Of a stretch of DNA of 64,000 nt, positions 33,351 through 43,884 are shown one piece after another. A model generated the notes under the pieces. The model did not search any database and was not told the origin of the DNA. It saw nothing but the letters and a program-made list of their open reading frames with translations. The DNA is taken from the IMG/VR virus record IMGVR_UViG_3300045119_000200, positions 1 through 64,000 of that record. One strand, 5' to 3'. A program made the translations under genes and the position numbers. Position 1 is the stretch's first letter. Each line of letters opens with the position of its first letter. The DNA is from a virus.

Positions 33351-34919
33351 ATGGCAGGACAAGGAGGAGGGGCCGCTTATCAGAGATTAACAACACCTGA
33401 TGACGGTCTTTCTCGTTCTCTACAATATTGGGGAGGTTTGTATAATCAACAGGCTCAACAAAACAGAGAAAGAGAAGATAAAGAAAAAATTCGTAAACAG
33501 AAAGAAGTTTCTGACTGGGAAGAAAAGAACCAAGTTAACTACGATGATTTTAAACAAACGATTACCGGTTACAACACTTATGATGACGTAGGACGTTCAT
33601 ATGCTCAAAAAGCTATGGATGCATATGTTGAGCAATACAATAAAGCTGAAGAAGCAATGAAAAACGGAAAGACTAAAGAGATGCAGTCATACCGAAATAA
33701 TATGCTTAAGATCAAAGGAACTTTTGGTCAAATCAAAGATATGAACGTTGCTCTTTCAAAACGTAATGCTGAATATGAAGATCTTGTTGCTAAAGGAAAA
33801 ATGTCCGGAGTTGATAAAGATACTTGGGAAGCACAGAATTACGCGCTACTTGGTAAGAACATGGATATTGGTTTAGATCAAAACTTTAATCCGGTTGTAA
33901 AAGGTATCACGAATTTAGATGATCCTAACGGTCAAGAATCTCCGTTTGAAATTCCATATAACCAAATGGTTAACGGAAATTGGAGAGCGTATCAACGTCA
34001 AGAACTTGTAGGTAAGGATGGGTTAATACCAACCGTACTTGGAACAATCGGAACATATGAAGAAGTGAAACGTAAAAATGGAAATATTATTACTTCTAAT
34101 CTTTGGACTGATAATATGACTCAAGCCACTAAATCATTGATTAATCCGATGGTTAAGTCAGATGAAGTAATGGCAGACTTAACAAATCAATTTGATCCAT
34201 CAAGTAAGAAAAGAACAGGATTTACTGACGAAGAAAGAAATGCTATGACTGATAAACTTTCAGGAATGGTTCAAGATAGTTTTAAAGAAAAATATAAAGA
34301 AGAGTGGGATAAAGATTACGCTGCACTTCAGGAAACCAAACGTCATAATAAATCGAATGAAGATATCGGTAGATCAAATGCAGCATCAAACAAACAACGT
34401 GCTGATAACGATTCGAAACGTACAGCAGTATATGGTTATCGTGCTAAGACCGATCGTATTAAAGCTGAGAATGAAAGAGAAAGAAATACTCCGGATCTTA
34501 AAATCGGTACAGCTTGGGTTGACAAAGTTAAGATAGACGGTAAATATCAAAATGTTCCGATGAAAAATTATCAAGTGTTCACAAAAGATAATGTGGTACA
34601 ACCGATTATCCTTGGTGCAACAAAAGATAAAGACGGAAACACCATTGTAACAAAAGCTTCTTCAGTTGACGTATCATCTGATGGAACTTTAATGAGATTA
34701 CAAATTGAAGGTCGTAAAGAACCGATGTATATTTCCAGAAAAGGAAACACACAGTCAAAAGCATTATTTGAGAAAATCGAAACTCAATTAGGTGACAGAG
34801 ACGTAAAAGAAGTTAATTTATTCGGAGCGGAGAATACAAGTCCGATCCAATCAAGTAAGCCGACTAAAAATAAAAAAATGACTGTACAAGAAATACAGAA
34901 TAAATATAATATAAATTAA
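33351..34919 (+). CDS. Putative cargo (internal virion) protein
   Basis: 522 residues, highly charged and largely helical, with Gln-Arg-Glu-Lys-rich coiled coils (about 35-75, 310-380) and a beta-rich end. Not recognised as an enzyme. Its location between the small ejection-like protein and the giant protein suggests it is packed in the capsid or tail and ejected. Confidence 0.6.
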   Translation: MAGQGGGAAYQRLTTPDDGLSRSLQYWGGLYNQQAQQNREREDKEKIRKQKEVSDWEEKNQVNYDDFKQTITGYNTYDDVGRSYAQKAMDAYVEQYNKAEEAMKNGKTKEMQSYRNNMLKIKGTFGQIKDMNVALSKRNAEYEDLVAKGKMSGVDKDTWEAQNYALLGKNMDIGLDQNFNPVVKGITNLDDPNGQESPFEIPYNQMVNGNWRAYQRQELVGKDGLIPTVLGTIGTYEEVKRKNGNIITSNLWTDNMTQATKSLINPMVKSDEVMADLTNQFDPSSKKRTGFTDEERNAMTDKLSGMVQDSFKEKYKEEWDKDYAALQETKRHNKSNEDIGRSNAASNKQRADNDSKRTAVYGYRAKTDRIKAENERERNTPDLKIGTAWVDKVKIDGKYQNVPMKNYQVFTKDNVVQPIILGATKDKDGNTIVTKASSVDVSSDGTLMRLQIEGRKEPMYISRKGNTQSKALFEKIETQLGDRDVKEVNLFGAENTSPIQSSKPTKNKKMTVQEIQNKYNIN

Positions 34920-34923
34920 AATA

Positions 34924-37900
34924 ATGGACGAATTTAATGAACAAGTAAATCCAACAGATAATGCTACTCCTAATCAGAGTGGCATTTCTGGTAATGGAGA
35001 AGATCCTAAATTAAATCCGAAGGATAAAGAAAGGTTAACAAAGGCTGTTATGCAAATGACAAATGATGGTATCGATGATGAAACTATTAAAAAGGCCGTA
35101 TCTAATTTTAAAAATAAATATGGAATCAAACCAGCTGCTACACCAAAACCTGTTGAAACAAAACCAGTAGGTGCAACAGCTGTTTCCGAACCTATTCAAA
35201 AACCAACCACACAACCTAATCCAGAACAGCCTGAAATTGGGGGTACAGTTTCACCAAAAACCGACTCAAATCCTAAAGAGGTAGGTAAACCTACACTTGA
35301 AGTTGGAGAGGTCAAAAGCGAAGGAATTGTGCCAGAACGTCCAACGACTTATCAAGGGCTTCCGATTACTTATGGAGAAACTGATGATAGTGGTGTTGTA
35401 GATTTTGGAAACGGAATTAATTTACCAGCTTCAGTTCTTCCTAAAGAAGAAAAAGCACAACCTGTTATTCGTGTTGCTGAATATATTTCTTCCCTTGGTC
35501 CAGATGGTAAACAACCGGTTGACATAACTGGTCAAACAATTACCAAAGATGCTGAGAACAAGATGTATGAAGATTGGCAGACGAAAGGTTGGGGTAAGAT
35601 TGTTAAGACTGATGAAAACACAGGTCGTTTCATTTTTGCTCCAAATGAAGAAGGTAGAGATAAGATCAAAAAAGTTTATGAGGAACAGCTTGGTTACAAC
35701 AAACCGATGAAAGAAGAGGAAGGCGATTTCCTTGGTGAATATGCTGCTGACATCCATAAAAAATACGGAGTCCTTCTTACCAATGAAGATCGTGCGAAGC
35801 TTGGAACAAAAGAAGGGAGAGATTCCCTTGAAATTGATCTTCAGGCTAAACAACTGGTTAAAAACAATCCGAACCTTTCTTATGATCAAGCATGGGATCA
35901 AGTTGCCAACGAATATTCTATTAATTCAAATGAAACAAGTCGTGATCTTGCTTCCAATTTCTTTTATGAAAGATTAACTCAAATGAGATGGGGGAAGGAT
36001 GAAGATACTAAAGATGAAGCTGAATGGATTAAAAGTACGATGGGTAATCAGGATATGATGCAACAGTTCGGTCAATTCTTGCAATCCGATGAAGGAAAAG
36101 CATATTCAACTTCTACGAATAAGTTCTTATCCACTATGAATCAGAAGGATATGAAGGATGTTGTGAATGCTTTCTTCCAATATGAGAACAAACAGAATAT
36201 GATCAATACTCAGGCCAACATCGAACAATATAAAGATACTCAGGCTAAATTGGTAAATTCTGCTAAATCTGGAAATGTTGATGAAGCAAGACAAGTTCTT
36301 CAGTCTCTTAATGAATCTGGTGAAAAAATTCGTAGTAATGATACTCAGGCCCAAAACCTTTTCTTACAACAACAAGCTATCAACGGAGTTTTCACCGAAG
36401 CGAATTATTGGGAAGATAAAGCTGGTGAATATTATGGAGACGTTGAAAATGGAAAACGTACTGTAGAAAATGTGATCAACGGATCTTCTCTTATGGCGAC
36501 CAACGCTGTTAAAAGAACTGCCGGAGGAATTCTTTCTGTGTTCTTGTCACCAATGACAATGATGGGAGATGAAAATAAACAGGATTATTACGACCTTGTT
36601 CGAGCAATGGGTAAACCGTTGGAAATGAAAGGTGTGAAACTTCATGATGCTTTTTATTCTCAGGAAGTCGGTAAGGACAAAAATGGAATTGAATACGTTC
36701 GTCTTGACGATGGTAAAGTTTATCAACGTACTGAAGATGGACAAATGCAATATCTTACTAAAGAAGAATATGATCTTAATGATATTAAGTTTGATAAAAC
36801 AGAACATGAATGGAGTACTACAGGTATAGCCAACGCTGTTCAATCATTTGGATGGGATGTTTACATGGCCGGTGGAATCGGAAACGTTGTGACTAAACCA
36901 ATCGCAGCATTATCTGAGTATGCAGCTGTAGCAAATGCAACTAAGAACTTAGCCAGAGCCGGTGTAGCCATCGGTGAAGAATCTGCTGTAACAAGAGGTT
37001 TAGCTAATTTCACAAGAGCAATGAGATCTCCTCATACAGCTACGAATGCAGGTTTCTTCACTCAGATGTATCAGGATAATTTGATCAAAGCAAAAGATGC
37101 TGGAATTGAATCTGACCTTGGTGCATCAATGTATGCAACTTTAAATTCAGCTTTTGATTCATTCTTGATTTCAAAAGTTGTTCCGGAGTTTAAAATGGGA
37201 CAATTGAATAACCAAGTAAGAGCGATCACAAGAAATCTTGCTGAGAACAAAATGGCTTCAGCTTCCCAAGGAATGTATAACTTCCTGAAAGAAACCGCTC
37301 CGAACATGGCTCATACTTATTTGACCATGTTGGCAATTGAAACCAAAACAAAGTTGACAGATACTAATTTGAATACTTTGACAGATGCTCATTTTAACGT
37401 AGATAATTCAGAAAGTATTTTTGCTTCATCTGCTAAAGGAGCGTTACCATTGGTGCTTTTCTCTATGATCAGCAAATCTCCAATGATGATGCGAAACAAA
37501 GCTGTGTTGAATGAACAACTTGTCGATTTATCGAAAATGGATAAAGATCAGATCATGGTGAGTTTAGCAAGACAAGGAGATCATATCTTCCCGTTATTGA
37601 AGAACGAAGCACAAAATGCATATTTTAAATCTTATGGTGATGAAGTAAATAACATCGCTGATAGAATTAAAGAAAAACAGGTATTGATTCAGAAAATTCC
37701 GAACTATGAAAAATATAGTGATAAGGATCTTACTGATATGACCGATTTAATGGAACTTAAACAGAAAAAGCAAACTGAGATTGATAATGCTGATGGTGCT
37801 TTTAAAAGTTCTTTAAACAAAGATATTAAAAATATTGATTTACAAATTGAAGAAATAGCAAATGGAAAAACAGGCACCAGTACCAAGACCGGATCTGAAA

Positions 37901-40900
37901 AAGGTCCTGCGGGAGCAGAAGGCAAAGCCGGCAGCGGGGAAACCGAGAACAAGAAGACAGAAACGTTAATAAAAGATCCAGCTGTAGTAGAACGTCTTAA
38001 AAAGGCAGGAGTTACAGATGAAATATTAGCAGCACTTCCGGAGAATTTCCATATCAATGATAGATTGTTGATGGGAGATAAAGACGAACCATTAATGCAA
38101 AGACTTGCTGAATCGACTTATGTAGGAGGACGAAGCTATAACACTGTTACAACTTCTGAAGGAAGAGTAACTAAATATGATAACGCTCGTGTAGATCTTA
38201 ATAGAATATTAGGATTTATTTACGGAACAAAAGATCGTAATACTGTTCATGAAGCGGCTCACGCTGCTACGATTGTAGCGATGAATGATATCAAAGTTTA
38301 TAATGAACTTCCGGATAATAAAAAGGATGGTCGTTATACACCAGAACAGGCGGATGCAGTTGATAGCTTGGAATTCTTTGCTAAATACATGAAAGAGAAG
38401 TTAGATACAGGTAAGATCAAAGCTGATGGAGTAAGTACTTATGGATTGACAAACGGGTTTGAATTTGTTGCTGAATTCATGTCTAATAAAAAATTCAGAA
38501 ATTGGATATTGACTTCAGAATATGAAGCAGGTATTAAACAAAATAAAGAACAAAATATTGTTAGATCGATCTATGACAAAATTATGACAGTGATTGGTCT
38601 TAAATCTAAAGACAAAGAGGTTCTTGTAAAAGACATGGGATTCCAGAAAGATATTGAAAGAGACATCAATACTCTTCTTGAACACCAAAGAAGAATTTAC
38701 GGAGAAGCTGAGTTTTTAACCCCTGCTGAACGTGATAGATTAATAAACGAACAAAAAGCTAAAGATGAATCGACCAAAACAGAAAATTCCGGAACAGAGT
38801 CAACGCCAAAAGAAACAGAAAGAACTCCTGTATCAGAAGAAAAGAAAGCAAAAATAAATGATATTGATCAACGTCGAGATTTAGAACTCAACAAACTTGA
38901 TGAACCGTTACATCCGGTTGAAGGAGTTACAGAGAACTACGAACAGGCGATGAAAGATTATAAGGAGAAACTTGATAAGTACAATAACGAATTCGAAGCG
39001 ATTGATGCAAAATATGATGCTGAGATTGATGCGATTGATACTACTCCTAAATCTGAACCATATGAAGGTGCTGCTGAAATTCACAAGAACTCAAAGGAAC
39101 TTACTGAAATAGGAACCGATCAAGAATACAAGGAGTATTTAAAAACAGTTTTTCCAGAAAGTTCAATGACAGATGTGGTTCATCATTTGACTAAACATGA
39201 CTTCGAAGCTTTTGAAAGAAAACCTGAAGGTGAAACAAATAAAACAGAAACTGAAGGTATTCATTTTGTGGAAGAGCAAGCCGTAGAAGAATATAAAAAT
39301 GTTTTCGGTAAGAATAAAAAATCTGTAATATTAGATTTTAAAAATCCTATATACACAGAAGCTAATGTTAAGACTGCTGAAAAATTAGAATTTTTAACTA
39401 AGGATGGAATCAAAGAATTTGAAGAAAAAGGATATGATTCAGGAATTATAGTAAGGAAAAAAGATACTGAATATGTCGCTTTTCATCCTGAACAAATTCA
39501 CATTCTTGGAAGTAAAAAAGATGCTGAGGATTTCAGAAAATGGAAAGAAGGGAAAACTCCACCGGATGATTTCAGTCGAATTGATTTATCAGAGCAACTC
39601 GGAATCAATAAGGTGAACGATTTCTTAGATGGATTGAATAAAAAGCTTGATGACTTTGGTAAAGACAACTTGGGGATGAATATCCCTGTAGTTGTTCTTA
39701 AAGGAGCGTTGACTGCAATGAGAGGTGCTGTTAAAACCGCTAAAGTAGGGGCAGATGTAATTTCTGCTGGTTTGAATCACGTTCGTGAAACAAGTTGGTA
39801 TAAAAAATTATCTGATGAACAGAAGAAAGAATTTGAAGACAAAGGAATATTGGCTCACTTTGACGATTTACAAAACAAAAAGGCTGCTGAAGCTGTTGTA
39901 AAAAATCAAACTGAAGGTAAATCAAAACCTGTTAAAACTCAGGTGAGAGAATCTTCAGGACAAGCGGATACTTCTAAGAAAGTAAATATTTCTGAAAAAG
40001 GAATGCTTCGTGAGAAATTCAAAAACTTACAGAGAGGTTTTAAAACCGGTGCTAAAGAAGTTCAAGAATTGAAAAAAGGATTCATTGATCAATTGAAAGA
40101 AGACATCAAAGGTCTTGGAAAAGATATGAACCAAGGGGAAATCAATTCGTTACTTAATCAGGTTGGAAAAATCAATGATAAAAACATTGCTGAGGTAGAA
40201 GCTGTTGTGAACAGAGTGATCGATAAGATCGAAGCCCGTCAGGATCGTAAAGAATTATCTTCTTTGAAAAACTCTTTGAAGAAGTTCGGTAAATCTAAAG
40301 GAAAAGCAGTCCCAAGAAATATCAGAGATCTTGCTCAAAATGCTACGATTATTGACGAAAGATATTTATCTGAGAAAAGTAGAGAGGAATATAAGGACGT
40401 ACTGGCTGAAATTAGGGATACATTTCGACCAAGCAGGGACGATAATTATAGAATGGTAGATTATGATCGGGCGATGGATAAACTGGCAAAATTGAACGAA
40501 GAGTCGGAAGCTGCTAAAGTGGAAGAATTGGTGGAAAAAATGGGAATTGATGTAACTGGATTGACAACTAAGGAAATCAAAGATCTTTGGAGAGAAGAAA
40601 ATGCAGACTTATACGCTGAGAATTTATCTGAAAAAAAACAAAAAGAAGCACATGATGCTTTTATAAATCAAGCTGAGTATTCTCAAATTGGTTTAGAATA
40701 TGCTGAAACAGATGGGATGACCGGTAAAGAGAAAGCAGCTTTGAAAGTTTTGAAAGAAATGAAGTTCAAAGATCTTCCTTTGGAAACGATCAAACAATAT
40801 ATCAAGATTGCTGACAACATTATAACCAATAAAGATTTCTCTAATGCAGGAGCGATCGTTGCTAAAGTAAAAGCTGACAGAAATGTTGCTTCATTCATCA

Positions 40901-43440
40901 ACTACATCAATTCCAAAGGGATTAAACCTAAAAGAATTGACAGAGATCAAAATGCAGATTCAATTCTTGGTGTTCCAGTTTCATCTGTGATCAATCCTTT
41001 AGAATGGGTTAAACATGGTGTTGATTATATGACAACTCTTAATGTGTTCATGGAAGGTGTGATGGGCGGATCTGAAGCCGGTGCGAAGTTGTATAACGAT
41101 GCAGGATTCTTTGATATGTCGAATGCGAGAGTAAGAGCCACTGTAAGAAAAACGAATTTCGATAATTATTACAATGGTTTGGTTCATAAGCTTTCTAAGA
41201 AAAATCCAGCAATCACCGAAGGGAAAGAAGTTGTAAAACGATCTATCTTCGGAACATTGTTACAAGCCGATAGAGAATCTTCGGAAAATATGGAGTTTTA
41301 TAAAAAGTCATATATTGAGAAATCAATCAAATCATTGGAAGCATATTCCAGTAACAAACAGGCTCAGGCCAAGATTGAGATCTTGAAAGAAACTTTGAAC
41401 CAATTGAAAGACGTAAATACGAAAGAAGAGTTAATCGACTATCTGAAAACAAATGAACCAGATAACTTCCGTTTATTAAAAGCAGCAAGTGATTATTTCC
41501 TAAGACATTCTCAGGAATTCTCTGATAACTCTTATTTCAACCATGGTGAAAGATTTGATCCACGTACAGCAGATGATTTCTATTTACCACTTACACGTCA
41601 ATCGTTGGTAAATAAATCAATGAGAACTAAAGTTGATGAAGTGAAGGGAACTGTAGCAAGTAGTTTCAATCGTCCTTCTCAGGCGATGTCTGGATCAGTA
41701 TTTTCAAGAGAAAGACAGGCCAGACTTCAGGAGAGCGAAACGATTAATTTCGACTTCGATTCAATGGTAAGTAATAAAATGGGAGAGCAACTTTATGACA
41801 TGGAGTCAGCACAAGAGATTTTAAAAATGAAAGCTATCCTTACACATCCGGAAATGAAGAAAGCATTCGGTTCAACAATAGCCAGTTTAACTGACAAAGC
41901 GTTGGATAAGATTGCGATTGATTCTGGTGTAGCGATGAACTCTTCAACAAACATTGAAAAGAACATCATTAAGATCGAAAGAGTTACCAGAAAGATTGCT
42001 TCAGTGAATGCTCTTGGTGGTGTAGATCAGTATTTAAAACAGTATCCTTCCGTTATTATCGGAGCCGGTATTCGTTTGGGAAGAGATATGCATCTTTTAC
42101 CAAAATATATGTTCACCAACAAAGCTGATATCGAACTTTTGAAAATGAGTTCAATCAGAATGAGAAAAGAAGCAGATGCCGGAACGAAAAGAGTTTCTGA
42201 TGATGTGAAGTTCACTGAGTTGTCTGTAGCGGAAAGAAACGCTGTGCAACGTGTAGCAGTTGATCTATCAAAAGGTCTGGGGATTGGAATAGACAAAGCG
42301 AGAGAGATCTCAATGTTGTCATTAAGAATGGGTGACGTTAATGCAGCGGGTACAACGTTCTTGGCTTATTACCATTCATTCCTTTTAAAACATGGAGTGA
42401 AGGAAGCAGACATTGACATGAGAACTGAACACGCTAAAGTTGAAACAGATCCTGTGAGAAAAGATGCGTTAGCTTATGCACAACATATGATCAACACGAC
42501 TCAGACTTCTTCTGACTTATCTGAAGGATCAAAAATGGCAACATCTCCTCACGTTATGGCGAAGATCATGAGTGGAATTTTGATTCCGTTCTCTACGTTC
42601 TCAAATAACGCTATGATCCGTTTGGCGAAAGCTGTGGGAAATGTGAGTAGAAGTCCTAAAGAAAATTCGAAAGAAATTGCTGCATCTCTAACCGAGATTG
42701 TTGCATTCCAATCGATTAAAGCTTTAGCGATTGCTCCGGCCGCTGCGATTATAGGAAGTTTGATTTTCGGAGGTGATGATGAAGAACAGGAAAATGTTGT
42801 TGACTGGGCTTTCCAAGTAAATAAAATGGCTTCAGGTGTTATCGGTGACGTTAACCCTGCTCCGGATTCATTTGATATCGATGCGATCAACTACATGGTT
42901 TATTTGAAAAACCGTGATAAGATCAAAGAACAGATTGGATGGGAAGGAGATTTTTCATATCGTGATTATGATATATGGAGAAAGAAATCAGCTGCGAATG
43001 CTAAGAAGAAAGGATTGGCTACACCAGAAGTTCCTTACCATTTCTACAGATTTGGTGATCAGGACGGATGGGATGTCATGAATGGAGCAAAATCAGATCT
43101 TGGGATGTATGACATTCCTAAGAAACAGGTTGAGCGAACAGTTGAAGCTTGGGATGTATTACTTGACGGTAAGAAAGAAGGTTATAATGATTTTGGTGGA
43201 AAAGAAACATACAACTTTGGTGATGAACATAGAAATTTATTAATGTTCTACACATTGTATGAAACTGCTGCATCAATTGGTTTATCAGATGCTACAAGCC
43301 GAAGAATGATTGAGAAGCAATTTGATAAAATCAAACGTGAATCTAAAGAGGATAAAGACAAGAAATCTAATCCTAAGAAAGATAATTACAAAAGTTTTGG
43401 AAAAGATTCTTATGGTGCCAGTGGGTACGGAAAGTTATAA
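34924..43440 (+). CDS. Giant ejected polyvalent protein with protease-like and ART-like segments
   Basis: 2838 residues. The first 140 are Pro/Thr-rich. A zincin motif HEAAHA lies at 1109-1114, followed by NGFEFVAEFMSN (about 1177-1188) whose Glu is a likely third zinc ligand. A segment at about 1415-1535 starts VHHLT..DFEAFE, continues IHFVEEQ and ends GYDSGIIV, YVAFHPEQIHILGS, the layout of ADP-ribosyltransferase-like domains in phage polyvalent proteins. A hydrophobic helix is near 2597-2617. Long coiled coils fill the rest. No RNA polymerase DxDGD motif was found. It is the last late gene, and probably enters the host with the DNA (inference). Confidence 0.7.
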   Translation: MDEFNEQVNPTDNATPNQSGISGNGEDPKLNPKDKERLTKAVMQMTNDGIDDETIKKAVSNFKNKYGIKPAATPKPVETKPVGATAVSEPIQKPTTQPNPEQPEIGGTVSPKTDSNPKEVGKPTLEVGEVKSEGIVPERPTTYQGLPITYGETDDSGVVDFGNGINLPASVLPKEEKAQPVIRVAEYISSLGPDGKQPVDITGQTITKDAENKMYEDWQTKGWGKIVKTDENTGRFIFAPNEEGRDKIKKVYEEQLGYNKPMKEEEGDFLGEYAADIHKKYGVLLTNEDRAKLGTKEGRDSLEIDLQAKQLVKNNPNLSYDQAWDQVANEYSINSNETSRDLASNFFYERLTQMRWGKDEDTKDEAEWIKSTMGNQDMMQQFGQFLQSDEGKAYSTSTNKFLSTMNQKDMKDVVNAFFQYENKQNMINTQANIEQYKDTQAKLVNSAKSGNVDEARQVLQSLNESGEKIRSNDTQAQNLFLQQQAINGVFTEANYWEDKAGEYYGDVENGKRTVENVINGSSLMATNAVKRTAGGILSVFLSPMTMMGDENKQDYYDLVRAMGKPLEMKGVKLHDAFYSQEVGKDKNGIEYVRLDDGKVYQRTEDGQMQYLTKEEYDLNDIKFDKTEHEWSTTGIANAVQSFGWDVYMAGGIGNVVTKPIAALSEYAAVANATKNLARAGVAIGEESAVTRGLANFTRAMRSPHTATNAGFFTQMYQDNLIKAKDAGIESDLGASMYATLNSAFDSFLISKVVPEFKMGQLNNQVRAITRNLAENKMASASQGMYNFLKETAPNMAHTYLTMLAIETKTKLTDTNLNTLTDAHFNVDNSESIFASSAKGALPLVLFSMISKSPMMMRNKAVLNEQLVDLSKMDKDQIMVSLARQGDHIFPLLKNEAQNAYFKSYGDEVNNIADRIKEKQVLIQKIPNYEKYSDKDLTDMTDLMELKQKKQTEIDNADGAFKSSLNKDIKNIDLQIEEIANGKTGTSTKTGSEKGPAGAEGKAGSGETENKKTETLIKDPAVVERLKKAGVTDEILAALPENFHINDRLLMGDKDEPLMQRLAESTYVGGRSYNTVTTSEGRVTKYDNARVDLNRILGFIYGTKDRNTVHEAAHAATIVAMNDIKVYNELPDNKKDGRYTPEQADAVDSLEFFAKYMKEKLDTGKIKADGVSTYGLTNGFEFVAEFMSNKKFRNWILTSEYEAGIKQNKEQNIVRSIYDKIMTVIGLKSKDKEVLVKDMGFQKDIERDINTLLEHQRRIYGEAEFLTPAERDRLINEQKAKDESTKTENSGTESTPKETERTPVSEEKKAKINDIDQRRDLELNKLDEPLHPVEGVTENYEQAMKDYKEKLDKYNNEFEAIDAKYDAEIDAIDTTPKSEPYEGAAEIHKNSKELTEIGTDQEYKEYLKTVFPESSMTDVVHHLTKHDFEAFERKPEGETNKTETEGIHFVEEQAVEEYKNVFGKNKKSVILDFKNPIYTEANVKTAEKLEFLTKDGIKEFEEKGYDSGIIVRKKDTEYVAFHPEQIHILGSKKDAEDFRKWKEGKTPPDDFSRIDLSEQLGINKVNDFLDGLNKKLDDFGKDNLGMNIPVVVLKGALTAMRGAVKTAKVGADVISAGLNHVRETSWYKKLSDEQKKEFEDKGILAHFDDLQNKKAAEAVVKNQTEGKSKPVKTQVRESSGQADTSKKVNISEKGMLREKFKNLQRGFKTGAKEVQELKKGFIDQLKEDIKGLGKDMNQGEINSLLNQVGKINDKNIAEVEAVVNRVIDKIEARQDRKELSSLKNSLKKFGKSKGKAVPRNIRDLAQNATIIDERYLSEKSREEYKDVLAEIRDTFRPSRDDNYRMVDYDRAMDKLAKLNEESEAAKVEELVEKMGIDVTGLTTKEIKDLWREENADLYAENLSEKKQKEAHDAFINQAEYSQIGLEYAETDGMTGKEKAALKVLKEMKFKDLPLETIKQYIKIADNIITNKDFSNAGAIVAKVKADRNVASFINYINSKGIKPKRIDRDQNADSILGVPVSSVINPLEWVKHGVDYMTTLNVFMEGVMGGSEAGAKLYNDAGFFDMSNARVRATVRKTNFDNYYNGLVHKLSKKNPAITEGKEVVKRSIFGTLLQADRESSENMEFYKKSYIEKSIKSLEAYSSNKQAQAKIEILKETLNQLKDVNTKEELIDYLKTNEPDNFRLLKAASDYFLRHSQEFSDNSYFNHGERFDPRTADDFYLPLTRQSLVNKSMRTKVDEVKGTVASSFNRPSQAMSGSVFSRERQARLQESETINFDFDSMVSNKMGEQLYDMESAQEILKMKAILTHPEMKKAFGSTIASLTDKALDKIAIDSGVAMNSSTNIEKNIIKIERVTRKIASVNALGGVDQYLKQYPSVIIGAGIRLGRDMHLLPKYMFTNKADIELLKMSSIRMRKEADAGTKRVSDDVKFTELSVAERNAVQRVAVDLSKGLGIGIDKAREISMLSLRMGDVNAAGTTFLAYYHSFLLKHGVKEADIDMRTEHAKVETDPVRKDALAYAQHMINTTQTSSDLSEGSKMATSPHVMAKIMSGILIPFSTFSNNAMIRLAKAVGNVSRSPKENSKEIAASLTEIVAFQSIKALAIAPAAAIIGSLIFGGDDEEQENVVDWAFQVNKMASGVIGDVNPAPDSFDIDAINYMVYLKNRDKIKEQIGWEGDFSYRDYDIWRKKSAANAKKKGLATPEVPYHFYRFGDQDGWDVMNGAKSDLGMYDIPKKQVERTVEAWDVLLDGKKEGYNDFGGKETYNFGDEHRNLLMFYTLYETAASIGLSDATSRRMIEKQFDKIKRESKEDKDKKSNPKKDNYKSFGKDSYGASGYGKL

Positions 43441-43450
43441 ACAAAGAAAA

Positions 43451-43478
43451 GGGAGATCAGAAATGACCTCCCTTTTTT
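43451..43478. terminator. Bidirectional terminator at the convergence point
   Basis: GGGAGATCA-GAAA-TGACCTCCC then TTTTTT, with an A-run on the left. It ends the plus-strand late genes and abuts the stop of the minus-strand operon. Confidence 0.75.
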
Positions 43479-43479
43479 A

Positions 43480-43599
43480 TTACTTCTTTTTATATGCTTC
43501 CTTCTTCTCTACAGAAGCACGTTTTGATTTAGACATCGAAGCTTCACGCTTCTCTTCTTTTTTCGGTTCGGATTTCTCCGATAAAACTTTCTTTTTCAT
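43480..43599 (-). CDS. 39-residue Lys-rich peptide
   Basis: The frame from the ATG at 43599 gives 39 residues, nearly half Lys, Glu or Ser, with no hydrophobic segment. A TAnnTTTG box lies only five bases before this ATG, so either the message is nearly leaderless or translation begins at the internal Met at 43536 (18 residues). Function unknown; nucleic acid binding is possible from charge. Confidence 0.45.
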   Translation of the reverse strand: MKKKVLSEKSEPKKEEKREASMSKSKRASVEKKEAYKKK

Positions 43600-43603
43600 T
43601 TTA

Positions 43604-43611
43604 CAAATATA
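43604..43611 (-). promoter_or_regulatory. TAnnTTTG promoter box
   Basis: Minus-strand TTCGTATATTTGTAAAATG, with the same TTCGTA context as the plus-strand promoters. Confidence 0.5.
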
Positions 43612-43630
43612 CGAATTTATTTTTAATTTA

Positions 43631-43756
43631 TTATAAATATCCTCCTTCAGTTAATCTAATGAATGCTTCACAGTCTGCCAAGCTTCCTTGGAAAAGTGAT
43701 TCTCCTTCAGAGTTAATCACTTCGTATGTCTGATCTTGATAAAATTGTACTTTCAT
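43631..43756 (-). CDS. 41-residue hypothetical protein
   Basis: Minus-strand frame from the ATG at 43756 gives 41 residues (starts MKVQFYQDQTYEVINSEGE), acidic, beta-type opening and a short helix. It overlaps the stop of the next upstream gene in ATGA fashion, which supports it. Function unknown. Confidence 0.55.
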   Translation of the reverse strand: MKVQFYQDQTYEVINSEGESLFQGSLADCEAFIRLTEGGYL

Positions 43757-43884
43757 ATTAATAAACAAATTATTAATGTTAATAATGCTGGAATAACTAC
43801 TATACCAATGACTGCATTAAAAGTATTTCCGAATGGCCAATTTGGTTCAGTAAATATCCAATGGTCTTTAAATTTCTTCTTCAT
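43753..43884 (-). CDS. 43-residue membrane protein
   Basis: Frame from the ATG at 43884: a short polar start, then one membrane helix (FNAVIGIVVIPALLTLIICLLI) at the C-terminus. It overlaps 43868-44089 by 17 bases and 43631-43756 by four, as in a compact phage operon. Function unknown. Confidence 0.55.
   Translation of the reverse strand: MKKKFKDHWIFTEPNWPFGNTFNAVIGIVVIPALLTLIICLLI

Noticed and set aside
38585-38595. TGACAGTGATT match in the giant protein gene
   Set aside because: Coding sequence for MTVIG on the plus strand; not near any minus-strand start.
34924-43440. Virion RNA polymerase in the giant late protein
   Set aside because: crAss-like phages encode a giant RNA polymerase, but no DxDGD or other polymerase motif was found in this protein or elsewhere in the window.
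43310-43636. Plus-strand frame across the end of the giant gene
   Set aside because: It runs through the terminator and over the opposite-strand small gene; a shadow frame.
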